Translations under genes and position numbers: made by a program | Notes under the pieces: model-generated | What the model was told of the DNA's origin: nothing | The model's database searches: none | Seen by the model: the letters and a program-made list of their open reading frames with translations, nothing else | Source of the DNA: Thermus albus | GTDB taxonomy: Bacteria; Deinococcota; Deinococci; Deinococcales; Thermaceae | Assembly: GCF_022760855.1 (NCBI RefSeq) | Contig: NZ_JAKTNR010000001.1 | Span: 310,001-374,000 of the forward strand | Length of the DNA: 64,000 nt | Reading direction: 5' to 3' | Shown: in pieces, positions 7,571 to 17,619 of the stretch | Numbering within the stretch: the stretch's first letter is position 1 | Layout of the letters: each line of letters starts with the position of its first letter

Positions 7571-8512
7571 TCAGTCCTTAAGTTTCTTAACGGCGCCGAT
7601 CAGGGCCGGAAGCACCTGGTGCACATCCCCCACAATCCCGTAGTCCGCGTGCTTGAAGATGGGGGCCTCGGGGTCCTTGTTCACCGCCACAATGTACTTG
7701 CTCTTATTCATTCCCGCCAGGTGCTGCACCGCTCCGGAAACCCCGAGGGCAATGTAGAGGGTAGGTTGGACGGTTTTCCCCGTCTGGCCCACCTGCTCCC
7801 CATAAGGCCGCCAGCCGGCATCCACCACCGCCCGGGTGGCCCCCACGGCTCCACCTAAAAGGGCGGCGAGTTCCTCCACCAGCTTAAAGGCCTCGGCGCT
7901 GCCCATGCCCCGGCCGCCCGTGACCACCACGTCCGCTTCGGTAAGGGATACCCCCTTCTTCTCCTCCTGGACCCTCTCCAATACCTCCACCGTGGCCACC
8001 GGGGGTACCTGGAGGGCCACCACCTCTCCCCCTTGGCCCAAGGGTTCGGCCAGGGGGGTGGTGTTGGGCTTGACGGTGAGGGCCACTGGGGGCGCGCTTT
8101 TGACCTTCTGGGTCACCCGGTTCAGGTAGGCGTAGCGGATGGCGTAGACCTCGCCTCCTTCCGCCCAGGACTCCAGGGTGTCCTCCAGAAGCCCGGCCTT
8201 CAAGGCGTAGGCCACCCGGCCCATGTAGGCGCGGCTTTGCCTGGATGAAGGGGCCACGATGGCCTTCACCCCCCCCTTGGCCGCTTCCAGAATCCCTGCC
8301 GCCCATTTCTCAGCGGTGTAGGGGCCGAGCTCCGCCACGTATAGGGTTTCCACGTACCCTCTGGCTTCTTCTAAAGGGGCTCCTGCTTCGGCAAGGAGCA
8401 CCCCTGCCACCTTCTCCCCCAAGGCTTGGGCCAGGGTGCGGGCCCGGGTCAGGGCCTCGAGGCTCCCCTTGCGCAACTTGGTGCCGTCGTGGTCCAGGAC
8501 AACCAGAATCAT
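7571..8512 (-). CDS. etfA: Electron transfer flavoprotein, alpha subunit
   Basis: A 313-aa FAD-binding subunit. The C-terminal domain carries the FAD signature: VVDAGWRPYGEQVGQTGKTVQP, GVSGAVQHLAGMNKSKYIVAVNKDPEAPIF and KHADYGIVGDVHQVLPAL. The N-terminal domain is the shortened Rossmann-like ETF fold. With EtfB it carries electrons from acyl-CoA dehydrogenases to the quinone pool. It lies 11 bp after etfB and is preceded by the RBS GGAGGCAGGC; the etfB-etfA pair directly follows an acyl-CoA dehydrogenase gene. Confidence 0.96.
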   Translation of the reverse strand: MILVVLDHDGTKLRKGSLEALTRARTLAQALGEKVAGVLLAEAGAPLEEARGYVETLYVAELGPYTAEKWAAGILEAAKGGVKAIVAPSSRQSRAYMGRVAYALKAGLLEDTLESWAEGGEVYAIRYAYLNRVTQKVKSAPPVALTVKPNTTPLAEPLGQGGEVVALQVPPVATVEVLERVQEEKKGVSLTEADVVVTGGRGMGSAEAFKLVEELAALLGGAVGATRAVVDAGWRPYGEQVGQTGKTVQPTLYIALGVSGAVQHLAGMNKSKYIVAVNKDPEAPIFKHADYGIVGDVHQVLPALIGAVKKLKD

Positions 8513-8523
8513 GCCTGCCTCCT

Positions 8524-9267
8524 TTAGATAACCTTGGCCTCCTCATGCAGAAGCCGTACCAGTTCTTCCGCTGCCGCCACGGGGTCCTTGCCGTCAAGAA
8601 TCCTCTGCAGCCGGGCCTTTTCCTGGATGGTTTCCTCCAGGATCTCCACCCGGCTATTCCCCTGGAAGGCCACCTTTTTGACCTCCTTCTTCTTGGCCTT
8701 CATGATGCCGGGCAGGGTGGGGTAGCGGGGTTCGTTCAGTCCCTGCTGGGTGGTGAAAACGGCCGGCAGCTTGACCCGAACCCACTCGGCTCCTTCGTCC
8801 AGGTCGTGCTTGGCCCGGACGGTTTCCCCTTCCAGCTCAATGGCGGTGGTCCAGGGGATCACCGGCACCCCCAGGGCCTCGGCCAAAGCAGCACCCAGGG
8901 CTTGGCTGTCCCAGTCCGCCTGTTGCCCCCCGGTCAGGACCAGGGTAGGGGATTCCTCCCGGATCACCGGGGCTAGGGCCTCGGCCACGGTGACGGGATC
9001 CGCATAGCCCTCATGGACCACGTGAATCCCCCGGTCCATGCCCATGGCCAAGGCGGTGCGGATGGCCTCCTCGGTGCGCTCGGGGCCAAACCCTACCACG
9101 ATGGCCTCGCCCCCGTGCTTCTCCTTTAGGCGGAGGGCTTCCTCCACCCCGTACTCGTCCATCTGGTCCAGGATGAGGGTGGCGGAGGAGAGATCCACCC
9201 GGTTTCCCTGGATCCTGAGCCGGCTTTCCCCGTCCGGTACCTGTCTGATGACCGCTATGAACTTCAT
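8524..9267 (-). CDS. etfB: Electron transfer flavoprotein, beta subunit
   Basis: A 247-aa subunit that binds AMP in classic ETFs. It contains the N-terminal KFIAVIRQVPDGESRL, the EALRLKEKHGGEAIVVGFGPE strand-helix, the DREI-like GGQQADWDSQALGAALAE segment, and the late LPAVFTTQQGLNEPRYPTLPGIMKAKKK loop that contacts dehydrogenases. It lies 9 bp downstream of the acyl-CoA dehydrogenase gene and 11 bp before etfA, with RBS GGAGGCGAGG. It forms the EtfAB heterodimer. Confidence 0.96.
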   Translation of the reverse strand: MKFIAVIRQVPDGESRLRIQGNRVDLSSATLILDQMDEYGVEEALRLKEKHGGEAIVVGFGPERTEEAIRTALAMGMDRGIHVVHEGYADPVTVAEALAPVIREESPTLVLTGGQQADWDSQALGAALAEALGVPVIPWTTAIELEGETVRAKHDLDEGAEWVRVKLPAVFTTQQGLNEPRYPTLPGIMKAKKKEVKKVAFQGNSRVEILEETIQEKARLQRILDGKDPVAAAEELVRLLHEEAKVI

Positions 9268-9276
9268 CCTCGCCTC

Positions 9277-10422
<1,146 letters not shown>

Positions 10423-10519
10423 GGTCTACCCCCTCTGGGCCAGGGGCCTACCCTTTGACCAAGTCTAAGATTTTGGCCAACCCCTGGCAACCCCGCCCCC
10501 ATGCTACCATTGGAGGCGG

Positions 10520-13450
10520 ATGAGAACCTCGGGGCAGTGGGAGATCCTTGGGCGATTCCAGAGGGCCTTGTTAAAAGATCTGGAGCCGGTTCAGATACTA
10601 CGCAACCTCCTCGAGGTGGCCACCGACGAAGGGGTAGAGCGGGCGGCCCTTTTCCTCTACCACCGGGAAACCCGGGAGCTTATGGGGGAGGTGGCCTCGG
10701 GCCGGGGACGGCATTACACGGTTTCCTCCATCGCCCTTCCCCTACATGCCAAGGGGCCTGTACAGGAGGCTTTTTTCGCCGAAGGGCCGGTGAAGCGGGG
10801 CGAAGAGTGGCTTTTGCCCGTGGTAGGGGAGGAAACCTCCTACTGCTGGTCGGATCCCGAGGCTCGGTGTACGGAACGGCCCAGGGCGAGCCGGGAAACC
10901 CGGGTCCTGGTGTGCCCCAGTTGTGCCCGGTTTACCCCTAAGGGGGTACTCAGTCTGGAAGGGGTTCCCCAAGGCTTAAGACCCCTCCTTCCCCTCCTGG
11001 CCCAGCTCACCGCCTTGGCCCTCAAAAACGGCGAGCTCTTGGCGGAGCGAAACCGGGCCTTGGCCCAACTTTCCCGCCATGCGGAGGCCCTTTCCCACGT
11101 GAGCGCCTTGGCTAGGGAGGTGGGCCGGGTTCTCGAGCCCGATGCGGTCTTAGAAACCCTGGCCCGCTCCCTTTCCCAGCGCTTTGGCTTTTTCCGGGTT
11201 ACGGTGGCCTTGGTTAAAGAAGGGGCGCCCAAGTCCCCTGGTGCCCATCTGGAAGGATTCCTTACCCTGAAGGGAGAGGCCCTCTACTGGACGGAAGGCA
11301 GGAGCCGGATTCGTCTTCCCCTAGGGGCTTCATCCGATCCCCTGGCCCGGGCTGTGCGGGAGCGGAGGACCCTCTTGGTGGACCGGGACCAGCTCCCTTC
11401 CCACGTGGCCCAGGAGGTGGGAGCCCGGGTGGCCTTCGTACCCATCCTGGCAGAGGAGGAACCCTTGGGGGCTCTGGCGGTGGACCACGGCCCAGGAGGG
11501 CCTGGGGTGAGCGAGGATGAGGTACGGTATGTGGAGCTCATAGCGGAAATAGCGGGAGTAGCCCTTAAAAATGCCCAGCTCTATCGGGAAAGGACCCAGC
11601 TCTCCTTAGCCCTGGCTGCCGAAAGGAGGCGCCTTTTTGAGGTGTTGGAAGAGTTGCCGGATGGGGTGGTGGTCCTCTCCGGCGACCGGGGCTACGCCAA
11701 CAGCCGGGCCCGAGGGGCTTTGGGGGTGGGCCAGGAGGTGGCCCTCGAGGACCTTCCCGCAAGCCTGGAGCCGGCCTTGGAAGGGGGACGGGTGGAGGTG
11801 GGCCTCGGGGGGGCCACGTTCAGCGTGCGGGGGAAAAGGTTGGAGGGGATGCGCATCTTGGTCCTCCACGACATCACCGAGCGCACCCGCATGGAAAGGG
11901 CCCTGAGGGACCAGGTGGCCTTCACCCAAGCGCTGGTGGACGTGGCCCAGGGGGCTTTGCGGGAGCGGGACCTGGGTGCCTTGGGCAGGACAGTGGTGGA
12001 GCGGCTTAAGGGGCTTTTTGCCGCGGAGGAGGGGCTTTTGCTCCTGGAGGTGGAGGGGTTCCGGCGGATCCTCTACGCCACCTGCCCTTTGGAAGACCCT
12101 CCTCGGCCTAACCTTTTGCAGAGGGCCCTGGATGGGGTTAAGGGTGAAGGGGCCTCCCAGCCCCTGGCTGCGGAGGCCTTGGAAGAAGAGGACTGCGCCT
12201 TGGCCCGGGACCTGGGGTTAAAAAGCGCCGTGGTGGTTCCCTTTGGTGCGGGAGGCGTCAGGGGAGGGTTGCTCTTGGGCTACCGGAGGGAGCGGCGGTT
12301 TTCCGAGAGGCTCCTCTCCCGCTTGGCCCAGGTGGGTACCCTCTTGGCCCTGGCGCTGGAAAGGGCCCGCTTTCTAGAGCTTTTGGAGCTGGAAGAGGAA
12401 CGCTTGAAGGCGCTTTTGGGGCACTCTCAAGACGTTATATACGTGTTGGACCAGGATGGGATCATACGCTTTGTGAGCGCCAGCGTACGCCATGTTTTGG
12501 GGTATGACCCGGAAGGGTACAAGAGGGCTCCCGTCTATGGCCTGGACTTTGTCCACCCGGAGGACCGCCCCTTGGCGGAGGCCCTGTTCTGCGAGCTTTT
12601 GGCCTCTCCTTCAGAGGTGCGCACGGGGGAGTTCCGGGTTCTCCATGCCGACGGTACGCCCATTCCCATGGAGGCCTGGGGACGGAACCTCCTGGAGGAT
12701 CCCCGGGTACGGGGCATTGTGGTGGACCTACACGACCTCAGGCCTAGGTTGGAAGCGGATCGCCTTAAGGGGGAGTTCATCGCCGCGGTGAGCCACGAGC
12801 TCAGGACCCCCTTGGCGGTGATCATGGGCTTGGCGGAGCTCTTAAGGGAGGAGGAGCTTTCCCCGGCGGCCAGGGAGTCCGTGGACTTAATCCTGGAAAG
12901 TTCCTTTCGCCTTAAGACCATGGTGGATAACCTTCTGGACACCAGTCGCCTCGAGGCGGGCCGCTTTGAGGTTTCCAAAAGGCCGGTCAATCTCAAGCCC
13001 TTGTTGCTGGATTTGGCGCGGAGTTTTCAGGGGGTGGCCCGGCTTTCTGGGGTGGCCTTTACGGTGGAACTTCAGGACCTGCCCCTTTTGGAGGCGGATC
13101 CCGACCGGATGGTCCAGGTGGTGGGGAACCTTCTCTCCAACGCCTTCAAGTTCACCCCCCCAGGAGGCCGGGTGCGTTTGGCGGCCAAGGAGATGGGGGG
13201 AGACCTGGTGGTGGAGGTGGAAGACACCGGCCCGGGTATTCCCAAGGAGGAGATTCCCAAGCTTTTCCAACGCTATGTCCGGGCCAAAAACGCCCAGACC
13301 CGGGGGGTGGCGGGGACCGGGCTTGGCCTTTTCATCTCCAAGCACATCGTGGAGGCCCACGGAGGGCGGATAGAGGTGGAGAGCGAGGAGGGCAAGGGAA
13401 GCCTCTTTAGGGTTATCCTACCCCTATATGGCCCGCATCCTGCTGGTTGA
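10520..13450 (+). CDS. Large soluble multi-sensor histidine kinase (GAF-GAF-PAS-GAF-PAS-HisKA-HATPase) with N-terminal Cys cluster
   Basis: A 976-aa protein without membrane segments. From the N-terminus: a divergent GAF-like region (1-165) with four cysteines, C109, C117, C132 and C135, the last two as VCPSC; a GAF domain (about 185-355); a PAS-like segment ending ILVLHDITERTRMERAL; a further GAF-like domain (about 460-620); a PAS domain (about 625-745) with VIYVLDQDGIIRFVSASV; and the kinase core with H-box FIAAVSHELRTPLAVI, N-box NLLSNAFKF, G1 EDTGPGIP and G2 GTGLGLFISKHIVEAHGG. The Cys group suggests metal, Fe-S or redox sensing. The end overlaps the response-regulator gene by 23 bp, so the two are a cognate pair. 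RBS GGAGG sits 4 nt before the ATG. Confidence 0.9.
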   Translation: MRTSGQWEILGRFQRALLKDLEPVQILRNLLEVATDEGVERAALFLYHRETRELMGEVASGRGRHYTVSSIALPLHAKGPVQEAFFAEGPVKRGEEWLLPVVGEETSYCWSDPEARCTERPRASRETRVLVCPSCARFTPKGVLSLEGVPQGLRPLLPLLAQLTALALKNGELLAERNRALAQLSRHAEALSHVSALAREVGRVLEPDAVLETLARSLSQRFGFFRVTVALVKEGAPKSPGAHLEGFLTLKGEALYWTEGRSRIRLPLGASSDPLARAVRERRTLLVDRDQLPSHVAQEVGARVAFVPILAEEEPLGALAVDHGPGGPGVSEDEVRYVELIAEIAGVALKNAQLYRERTQLSLALAAERRRLFEVLEELPDGVVVLSGDRGYANSRARGALGVGQEVALEDLPASLEPALEGGRVEVGLGGATFSVRGKRLEGMRILVLHDITERTRMERALRDQVAFTQALVDVAQGALRERDLGALGRTVVERLKGLFAAEEGLLLLEVEGFRRILYATCPLEDPPRPNLLQRALDGVKGEGASQPLAAEALEEEDCALARDLGLKSAVVVPFGAGGVRGGLLLGYRRERRFSERLLSRLAQVGTLLALALERARFLELLELEEERLKALLGHSQDVIYVLDQDGIIRFVSASVRHVLGYDPEGYKRAPVYGLDFVHPEDRPLAEALFCELLASPSEVRTGEFRVLHADGTPIPMEAWGRNLLEDPRVRGIVVDLHDLRPRLEADRLKGEFIAAVSHELRTPLAVIMGLAELLREEELSPAARESVDLILESSFRLKTMVDNLLDTSRLEAGRFEVSKRPVNLKPLLLDLARSFQGVARLSGVAFTVELQDLPLLEADPDRMVQVVGNLLSNAFKFTPPGGRVRLAAKEMGGDLVVEVEDTGPGIPKEEIPKLFQRYVRAKNAQTRGVAGTGLGLFISKHIVEAHGGRIEVESEEGKGSLFRVILPLYGPHPAG

Positions 13451-13790
13451 GGACGAGCCCTTGGTGGCCCACCTGGTGCGCCGCATCTTGGAGCGGGCGG
13501 GGTACCAGGTGGATTGGGCCTCCTCGGGCCAGGCGGCTTTGGAGAGAATAGGTCCGTCCTATGACCTTTTGGTCTGCGACTTGGTGATGCCGGGGGTTTC
13601 GGGCCTGGAGGTGATCCAAAAGGTACGGGAGCGGGGGCTTGCCACGCCTATTCTGGCCCTTTCCGCAAGTGTTTCTGAGACCAGCCGGCAAAGGGCCTTA
13701 GAAGCGGGGGCCCAAGCCTTCATGGGAAAACCCTTTGAAGCCCAGGCCCTTCTGGCGCAGGTGGAGGGGCTTTTGCGAGGTGGGGGATAG
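13428..13790 (+). CDS. Single-domain (CheY-like) response regulator
   Basis: A 120-aa receiver with no output domain. It has the acidic pair in ILLVEDEP, phosphoacceptor Asp in LLVCDLVMPGVSG, Thr/Ser switch in LALSASVSE and the conserved Lys in AFMGKPFEAQAL. It overlaps the kinase gene by 23 bp and presumably takes phosphate from it. Because it lacks a DNA-binding domain, output must go through protein contact or a phosphorelay to a partner elsewhere. Confidence 0.9.
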   Translation: MARILLVEDEPLVAHLVRRILERAGYQVDWASSGQAALERIGPSYDLLVCDLVMPGVSGLEVIQKVRERGLATPILALSASVSETSRQRALEAGAQAFMGKPFEAQALLAQVEGLLRGGG

Positions 13791-13844
13791 GGCGAGGGCT
13801 AGGCGGTAGCTTGCCGTATACTTATACAGCGAAAGGAGGGAGGC

Positions 13845-14921
13845 ATGAAACGGAGGCAGTTCCTCAAGAAGGTGGGGGTGGGCCTGGCGGCTAGCCTCTC
13901 CTATAGGGCTTTTGCCCAGGCGGCGCCTCAGGTGCGCTGGCGGCTGGTTTCCAGCTACCCAAGGAGCCTGGACACCCTCTATGGGGGTGCCGAGGACCTG
14001 GCCAAGCGGGTGGCGGAGCTCACCGAGGGCCGCTTCCAGATCCGCGTCTACCAGGCCGGTGAGATTGTCCCTGGGGGACAGGTATTGGATGCCGTGCAGC
14101 AAGGGACGGTGGAGGCGGGGCACACCTACGGCCCTTTCTATGTGGGCAAAAACCCCACCCTGGCCTTTGACGGCGGCGTGCCCTTTGGCATGACCTACCG
14201 GCAGCACAACGCCTGGATGCGCTATGGCGGTGGCCTGGAGCTTCTCCGCGCCGTTTATGCCGATTTCGGGGTGGTCCAGTTTCCCGGGGGGAACACCGGG
14301 GTTCAGATGGGGGGCTGGTTCCGCAAGGAGATCCGGACCTTGGCGGACCTCAAGGGCCTGCGCATGCGCATCCCGGGGCTTGGCGGTCTGGTGATAGGCC
14401 GGCTCGGGGTGGTACCCCAGACCTTGGCCGCTGGGGATATCTACCCGGCCCTGGAGCGGGGTACCATAGACGCCACCGAGTTTTCTGGCCCCTACGACGA
14501 CGAGAAGCTGGGCTTTTACAAGGTGGCCCGCTACTACTACTACCCCTCCTTCTGGGAGCCCAGCGCCCAGCTTTCCTTCCTGGTTTCGCAAAAGGAGTGG
14601 CAGAAGCTTCCCAAGGAGTTCCAGGAGGCCTTCCAGGTGGCGGCAGCGGAGGTCAACCTCACCATGATGGCCAAGTACGATGCCCAAAACCCTCCGGCCC
14701 TATCCCGCCTCCTTAAGGCGGGGGTGCGTTTGCGCCGCTGGCCCTTGGAGATTATGAAGAAGGCCCTCCAAGAAACCCAAGCCCTCTACGAGGAGCAGGC
14801 GGCCAAGGACGCCACCTACCGCAAGGTGTACGCCGCCTACTGGGCCTTCAGGAATGAGCAGTACCGGTGGTTTGCCGTGGCGGAGCTGGGTTACGAGAGC
14901 TTCGCCTTCCCCACGGTGTAG
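13845..14921 (+). CDS. TRAP-type (DctP-like) solute-binding protein with Tat-like signal
   Basis: A 358-aa periplasmic binding protein. The N-terminus MKRRQFLKKVGVGLAASLS has the arginine-rich R-R-x-F-L-K Tat signal followed by a cleavage site near AFAQA. The body shows DctP features: RWRLVSSYPRSLDTLYGGAEDLAKRV, FQIRVYQAGEIVPG, LADLKGLRMRIPGLGG (the conserved Arg that clamps a carboxylate), and ALERGTIDATEFSGPYDD. It resembles the mannitol/chloroaromatic or 2-oxo acid subgroup. No DctQ/DctM membrane genes are adjacent, so it either uses a distant transporter or serves as the periplasmic sensor for the kinase pair 54 bp upstream. RBS AAAGGAGGG. Confidence 0.88.
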   Translation: MKRRQFLKKVGVGLAASLSYRAFAQAAPQVRWRLVSSYPRSLDTLYGGAEDLAKRVAELTEGRFQIRVYQAGEIVPGGQVLDAVQQGTVEAGHTYGPFYVGKNPTLAFDGGVPFGMTYRQHNAWMRYGGGLELLRAVYADFGVVQFPGGNTGVQMGGWFRKEIRTLADLKGLRMRIPGLGGLVIGRLGVVPQTLAAGDIYPALERGTIDATEFSGPYDDEKLGFYKVARYYYYPSFWEPSAQLSFLVSQKEWQKLPKEFQEAFQVAAAEVNLTMMAKYDAQNPPALSRLLKAGVRLRRWPLEIMKKALQETQALYEEQAAKDATYRKVYAAYWAFRNEQYRWFAVAELGYESFAFPTV

Positions 14922-14975
14922 GACCGCTCTAACCTGAGGGGCTGGGCTCTCCTGCGGCGGAGGAAGGAAGAGAAG

Positions 14976-17015
14976 CTAGTCCAGTTTCTCCAGCCGCACC
15001 GCGCTCACCTTGTACTCGGGGATACGGCTTATGGGGTCCAGGGCGTTCAGGGTGAGGCGGTTGGCGGGGGCCTCGGCGAAGTGGAAGGGCGCATAGACCA
15101 CCCCCTCGGGGGTGCGGTCCGTGACCCAGGCCTTAGCTCGGATCCGGCCCCGGCGGCTTACCACCTGGACGACCTCCCCATCCTGGATGCCGAGCCTCTG
15201 GGCGTCCTTAGGGTTCACCTCCACTTTGAGTTCAGGATACGCCTCCTGGAGGCGGCTATTCCGGCTTAAGGTACCCCCGTGCCAGTGGTAGAGGACCCGG
15301 CCCGTGGAGAGGGTGAGGGGGTATTCCTCGGAGGGCGTTTCCGCGGGCGGGGTAAAGTGCACGGGAATGAAACGGGCCCTACCGGAAGGCGTATTAAAGC
15401 CTTCGCGGAAGAGCACCGCCTCCCCGGGGTGGTCTTCCTTTGGGCAAGGCCAGCGGACGCCCTCCTCTTCCAGGCGCCGGTAGGTTATTCCCCCCATCAT
15501 CTCGGGAACGGCCCGGCGAACCTCCTCCCAAATGCCCTCGGGGCGGGAATAAAGGGTCCAGGGCCGGCCCAAGCCCTGGGCTAGGCGTTTCCCCAGCTCC
15601 TGGATGATCCACCAGTCGGGCCTGGCTTCCCCAGGGGGATTCAGGATTTTCCGCACCCGTTGCACCCGGCGATCGGTGTTGGTAAACGTGCCCTCCTTTT
15701 CCAGGAAGCTTGCCGCGGGCAGAACCACGTGGGCAAAGGGCGTGGTCTCGTTCTCCAGAATGTCCTGGACGATGAGGAAGGGGAGAGCCTCGAGCTTGGC
15801 CTTGAGGTGGTCCTGGTAGGGCTCGCTGGTCACGGGGTCCTCCCCGATCAGGTAGATGGCCTCCACCTCGGGGATGCCCTCGAAGATCTCGGTCATGCGC
15901 AGGCCGGGCTTGGGGTTCAACGTAACCCCCCACAGGTTTTCAAAGCGCTTCCTGGCCTCTTGGTCCGCAACCTTGCGGTATCCCGGGAGGACGTCGGGCA
16001 GGCCCCCCATATCCCCAGCCCCTTGCACGTTGTTCTGCCCCCTTAAGGGATTGAGGCCTGCCCCCTCCTCGCCCACCTTTCCCGTGAGGAGGGCCAGGTT
16101 CACCAGGGCCTGGACGGTGGCCGTGCCCTTGGTGTGCTGGGTGAGGCCCATGGCCCAATAGACCCCGGCCCTTTCCGTGGTGGCGTAGAGCCTGGCGGCG
16201 AGGGCGATGTTCTCCCTTTTCACCCCCGTGATGCGCTCGGCCTCCTCGAGGGTATAGCCCTCCACGGAGGCCCGCCACTCGGCAAACCCCTCCGTGCGCT
16301 CCTCCACGTAGCCTTGGTCCCAGAGCCCTTCCTCCAGGATGTACCGGGCCATGGCGTTGAAAAGGAAGAGGTCCGTGCCCGGATGGGGCCTTAGCCAGAG
16401 GGTGGCGGCCTCGGCCATGCCCGTGTACCGGGGGTCCACCACGATGAGCTTGGCCCCTTGCCGGACCCTTTTTTTGATCATGGCCCCGATCACCGGGTGG
16501 GTTTCCGTGGTGTTGGACCCCACCACCAAGAAAAGATCGGTTTTCCAGATATCCTCTATGGGATTGGTCATGCTGGCCCCCCCCAAGGAGCGGGAGAGGG
16601 CCGCGGTGGAGGAGGAGTGGCAAAGCCTCGAGCAGTGGTCCACGTTGTTGGTCTCCAGAAGAGCCCGGGCCAGCTTCTGAGCCAAGTAAACCTCCTCATT
16701 GGTGGTCTTGGCGGAAGGGAAGACGGCCAGGCCCTCCGGGCCCCGCTTCCTAAACACTTCCAGGAGGCGCTGGGCGGCAAAGTCCAGGGCCTCGTCCCAG
16801 CTCACCCGACGGAAGGGTTCCTTGCGGCTTTCCCGCACCATGGGGTAGAGGAGGCGCTTTCCGGAGAAGGGAAAGTCCAGGCCGAAGCGGCCTTTCACGC
16901 ACAGGGCCCCGTGGTTGGGAGGGATGTCGGGGGCTAGGACTTGGACGATGCGGCCTCCTTGCACCATCGGTTCCACCTGGCAGCCCACGCCGCAGTAGGG
17001 GCATGTGGTGCGCAT
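14976..17015 (-). CDS. Formate dehydrogenase catalytic subunit, molybdopterin type, Cys form
   Basis: A 679-aa bis-MGD oxidoreductase. Cysteines C5, C8, C12 and C39 bind the N-terminal 4Fe-4S cluster; VDHCSRLCHSSS places Cys132 and His133 at the active-site positions occupied by SeCys/Cys-His in formate dehydrogenases. Other pterin motifs are GSNTTETHPVI, VVDPRYTGMAEAATLWLRPHPGTD, MGLTQHTKGT, GQNNVQGAGDMGGLPDVLPGY and the C-terminal GRVLYHWHGGTLSRNS. It starts 1 bp after the small Fe-S subunit and ends a three-gene set that includes a NuoF-like subunit, so electrons should go from formate to NAD(P)+. No fdhD or Mo-cofactor gene is nearby. Confidence 0.92.
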   Translation of the reverse strand: MRTTCPYCGVGCQVEPMVQGGRIVQVLAPDIPPNHGALCVKGRFGLDFPFSGKRLLYPMVRESRKEPFRRVSWDEALDFAAQRLLEVFRKRGPEGLAVFPSAKTTNEEVYLAQKLARALLETNNVDHCSRLCHSSSTAALSRSLGGASMTNPIEDIWKTDLFLVVGSNTTETHPVIGAMIKKRVRQGAKLIVVDPRYTGMAEAATLWLRPHPGTDLFLFNAMARYILEEGLWDQGYVEERTEGFAEWRASVEGYTLEEAERITGVKRENIALAARLYATTERAGVYWAMGLTQHTKGTATVQALVNLALLTGKVGEEGAGLNPLRGQNNVQGAGDMGGLPDVLPGYRKVADQEARKRFENLWGVTLNPKPGLRMTEIFEGIPEVEAIYLIGEDPVTSEPYQDHLKAKLEALPFLIVQDILENETTPFAHVVLPAASFLEKEGTFTNTDRRVQRVRKILNPPGEARPDWWIIQELGKRLAQGLGRPWTLYSRPEGIWEEVRRAVPEMMGGITYRRLEEEGVRWPCPKEDHPGEAVLFREGFNTPSGRARFIPVHFTPPAETPSEEYPLTLSTGRVLYHWHGGTLSRNSRLQEAYPELKVEVNPKDAQRLGIQDGEVVQVVSRRGRIRAKAWVTDRTPEGVVYAPFHFAEAPANRLTLNALDPISRIPEYKVSAVRLEKLD

Positions 17016-17016
17016 C

Positions 17017-17619
17017 TCACACCTCCAAGCTCAAGGGGCGCAGGGCCCCTGTGGGGCAGACCTGGACGCAGTTGCCGCAGAAGACGCAGGGGGTTTCGGG
17101 AAGGGGCCGGTCCAAGGGGGTGGTGGGGTGGGCCAGGAGGCCCCTACCCTCCAGGGTGAGGGCGTAGACCCCCATGATCCCATCCCCGCAGGCGTCCACA
17201 CAGCGGCGGCAGTTCACGCACTTGGCATAGTCCCTGAGGAAAAAGGGGTTATCCCGGATGGGCGCCCTCCCCTTGCGGGTTAGGGGCATCTCGCCCCAGC
17301 GCCCGGGGTCCGCCCCGTAGGCCAACAGGAGTTCTTCAAGCCCGGGGGCCAGGCTCAAGTCCGTGGAGAGGGCGAGCCACTCCAAGAGGGTTTTGCGGAA
17401 GGAACGGAGGGTTTCCGTGTCCGTTCGGACCACCATGCCCTCGGTCGCTTGGGTGGCGCAGGCGGGCACCAGGCGGCCTTCCACCTCCACCAGGCAAAGC
17501 CGGCAAAGCCCATGGGTTTCCGTGTGGGGGTGGTGGCAAAGGGTGGGGACGTCCACCAACTCCAAAAGGAGAGCCCCCTCCTTGGCCTCTACCTCCTGCC
17601 CGTTCACATTAAGCCGCAT
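17017..17619 (-). CDS. 2Fe-2S / 2x[4Fe-4S] electron-transfer subunit (HoxU/NuoG N-terminal-like)
   Basis: A 200-aa protein equal to the N-terminal third of NuoG or to HoxU. It has a ferredoxin 2Fe-2S domain with Cys at VPTLCHH, GLCRLC and PACATQA, then a His-Cys-poor linker, then two 4Fe-4S sets CVNCRRCVDAC and CVFCGNCVQVCPTGA. The start ATG (17617-17619) is chosen because the ferredoxin fold begins MRLNVNGQEVEA; an upstream in-frame start would only add a non-homologous tail. It overlaps the NuoF-like gene by 11 bp and precedes the FDH subunit by 1 bp. It bridges electrons between the FMN subunit and the molybdenum subunit. Confidence 0.92.
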   Translation of the reverse strand: MRLNVNGQEVEAKEGALLLELVDVPTLCHHPHTETHGLCRLCLVEVEGRLVPACATQATEGMVVRTDTETLRSFRKTLLEWLALSTDLSLAPGLEELLLAYGADPGRWGEMPLTRKGRAPIRDNPFFLRDYAKCVNCRRCVDACGDGIMGVYALTLEGRGLLAHPTTPLDRPLPETPCVFCGNCVQVCPTGALRPLSLEV

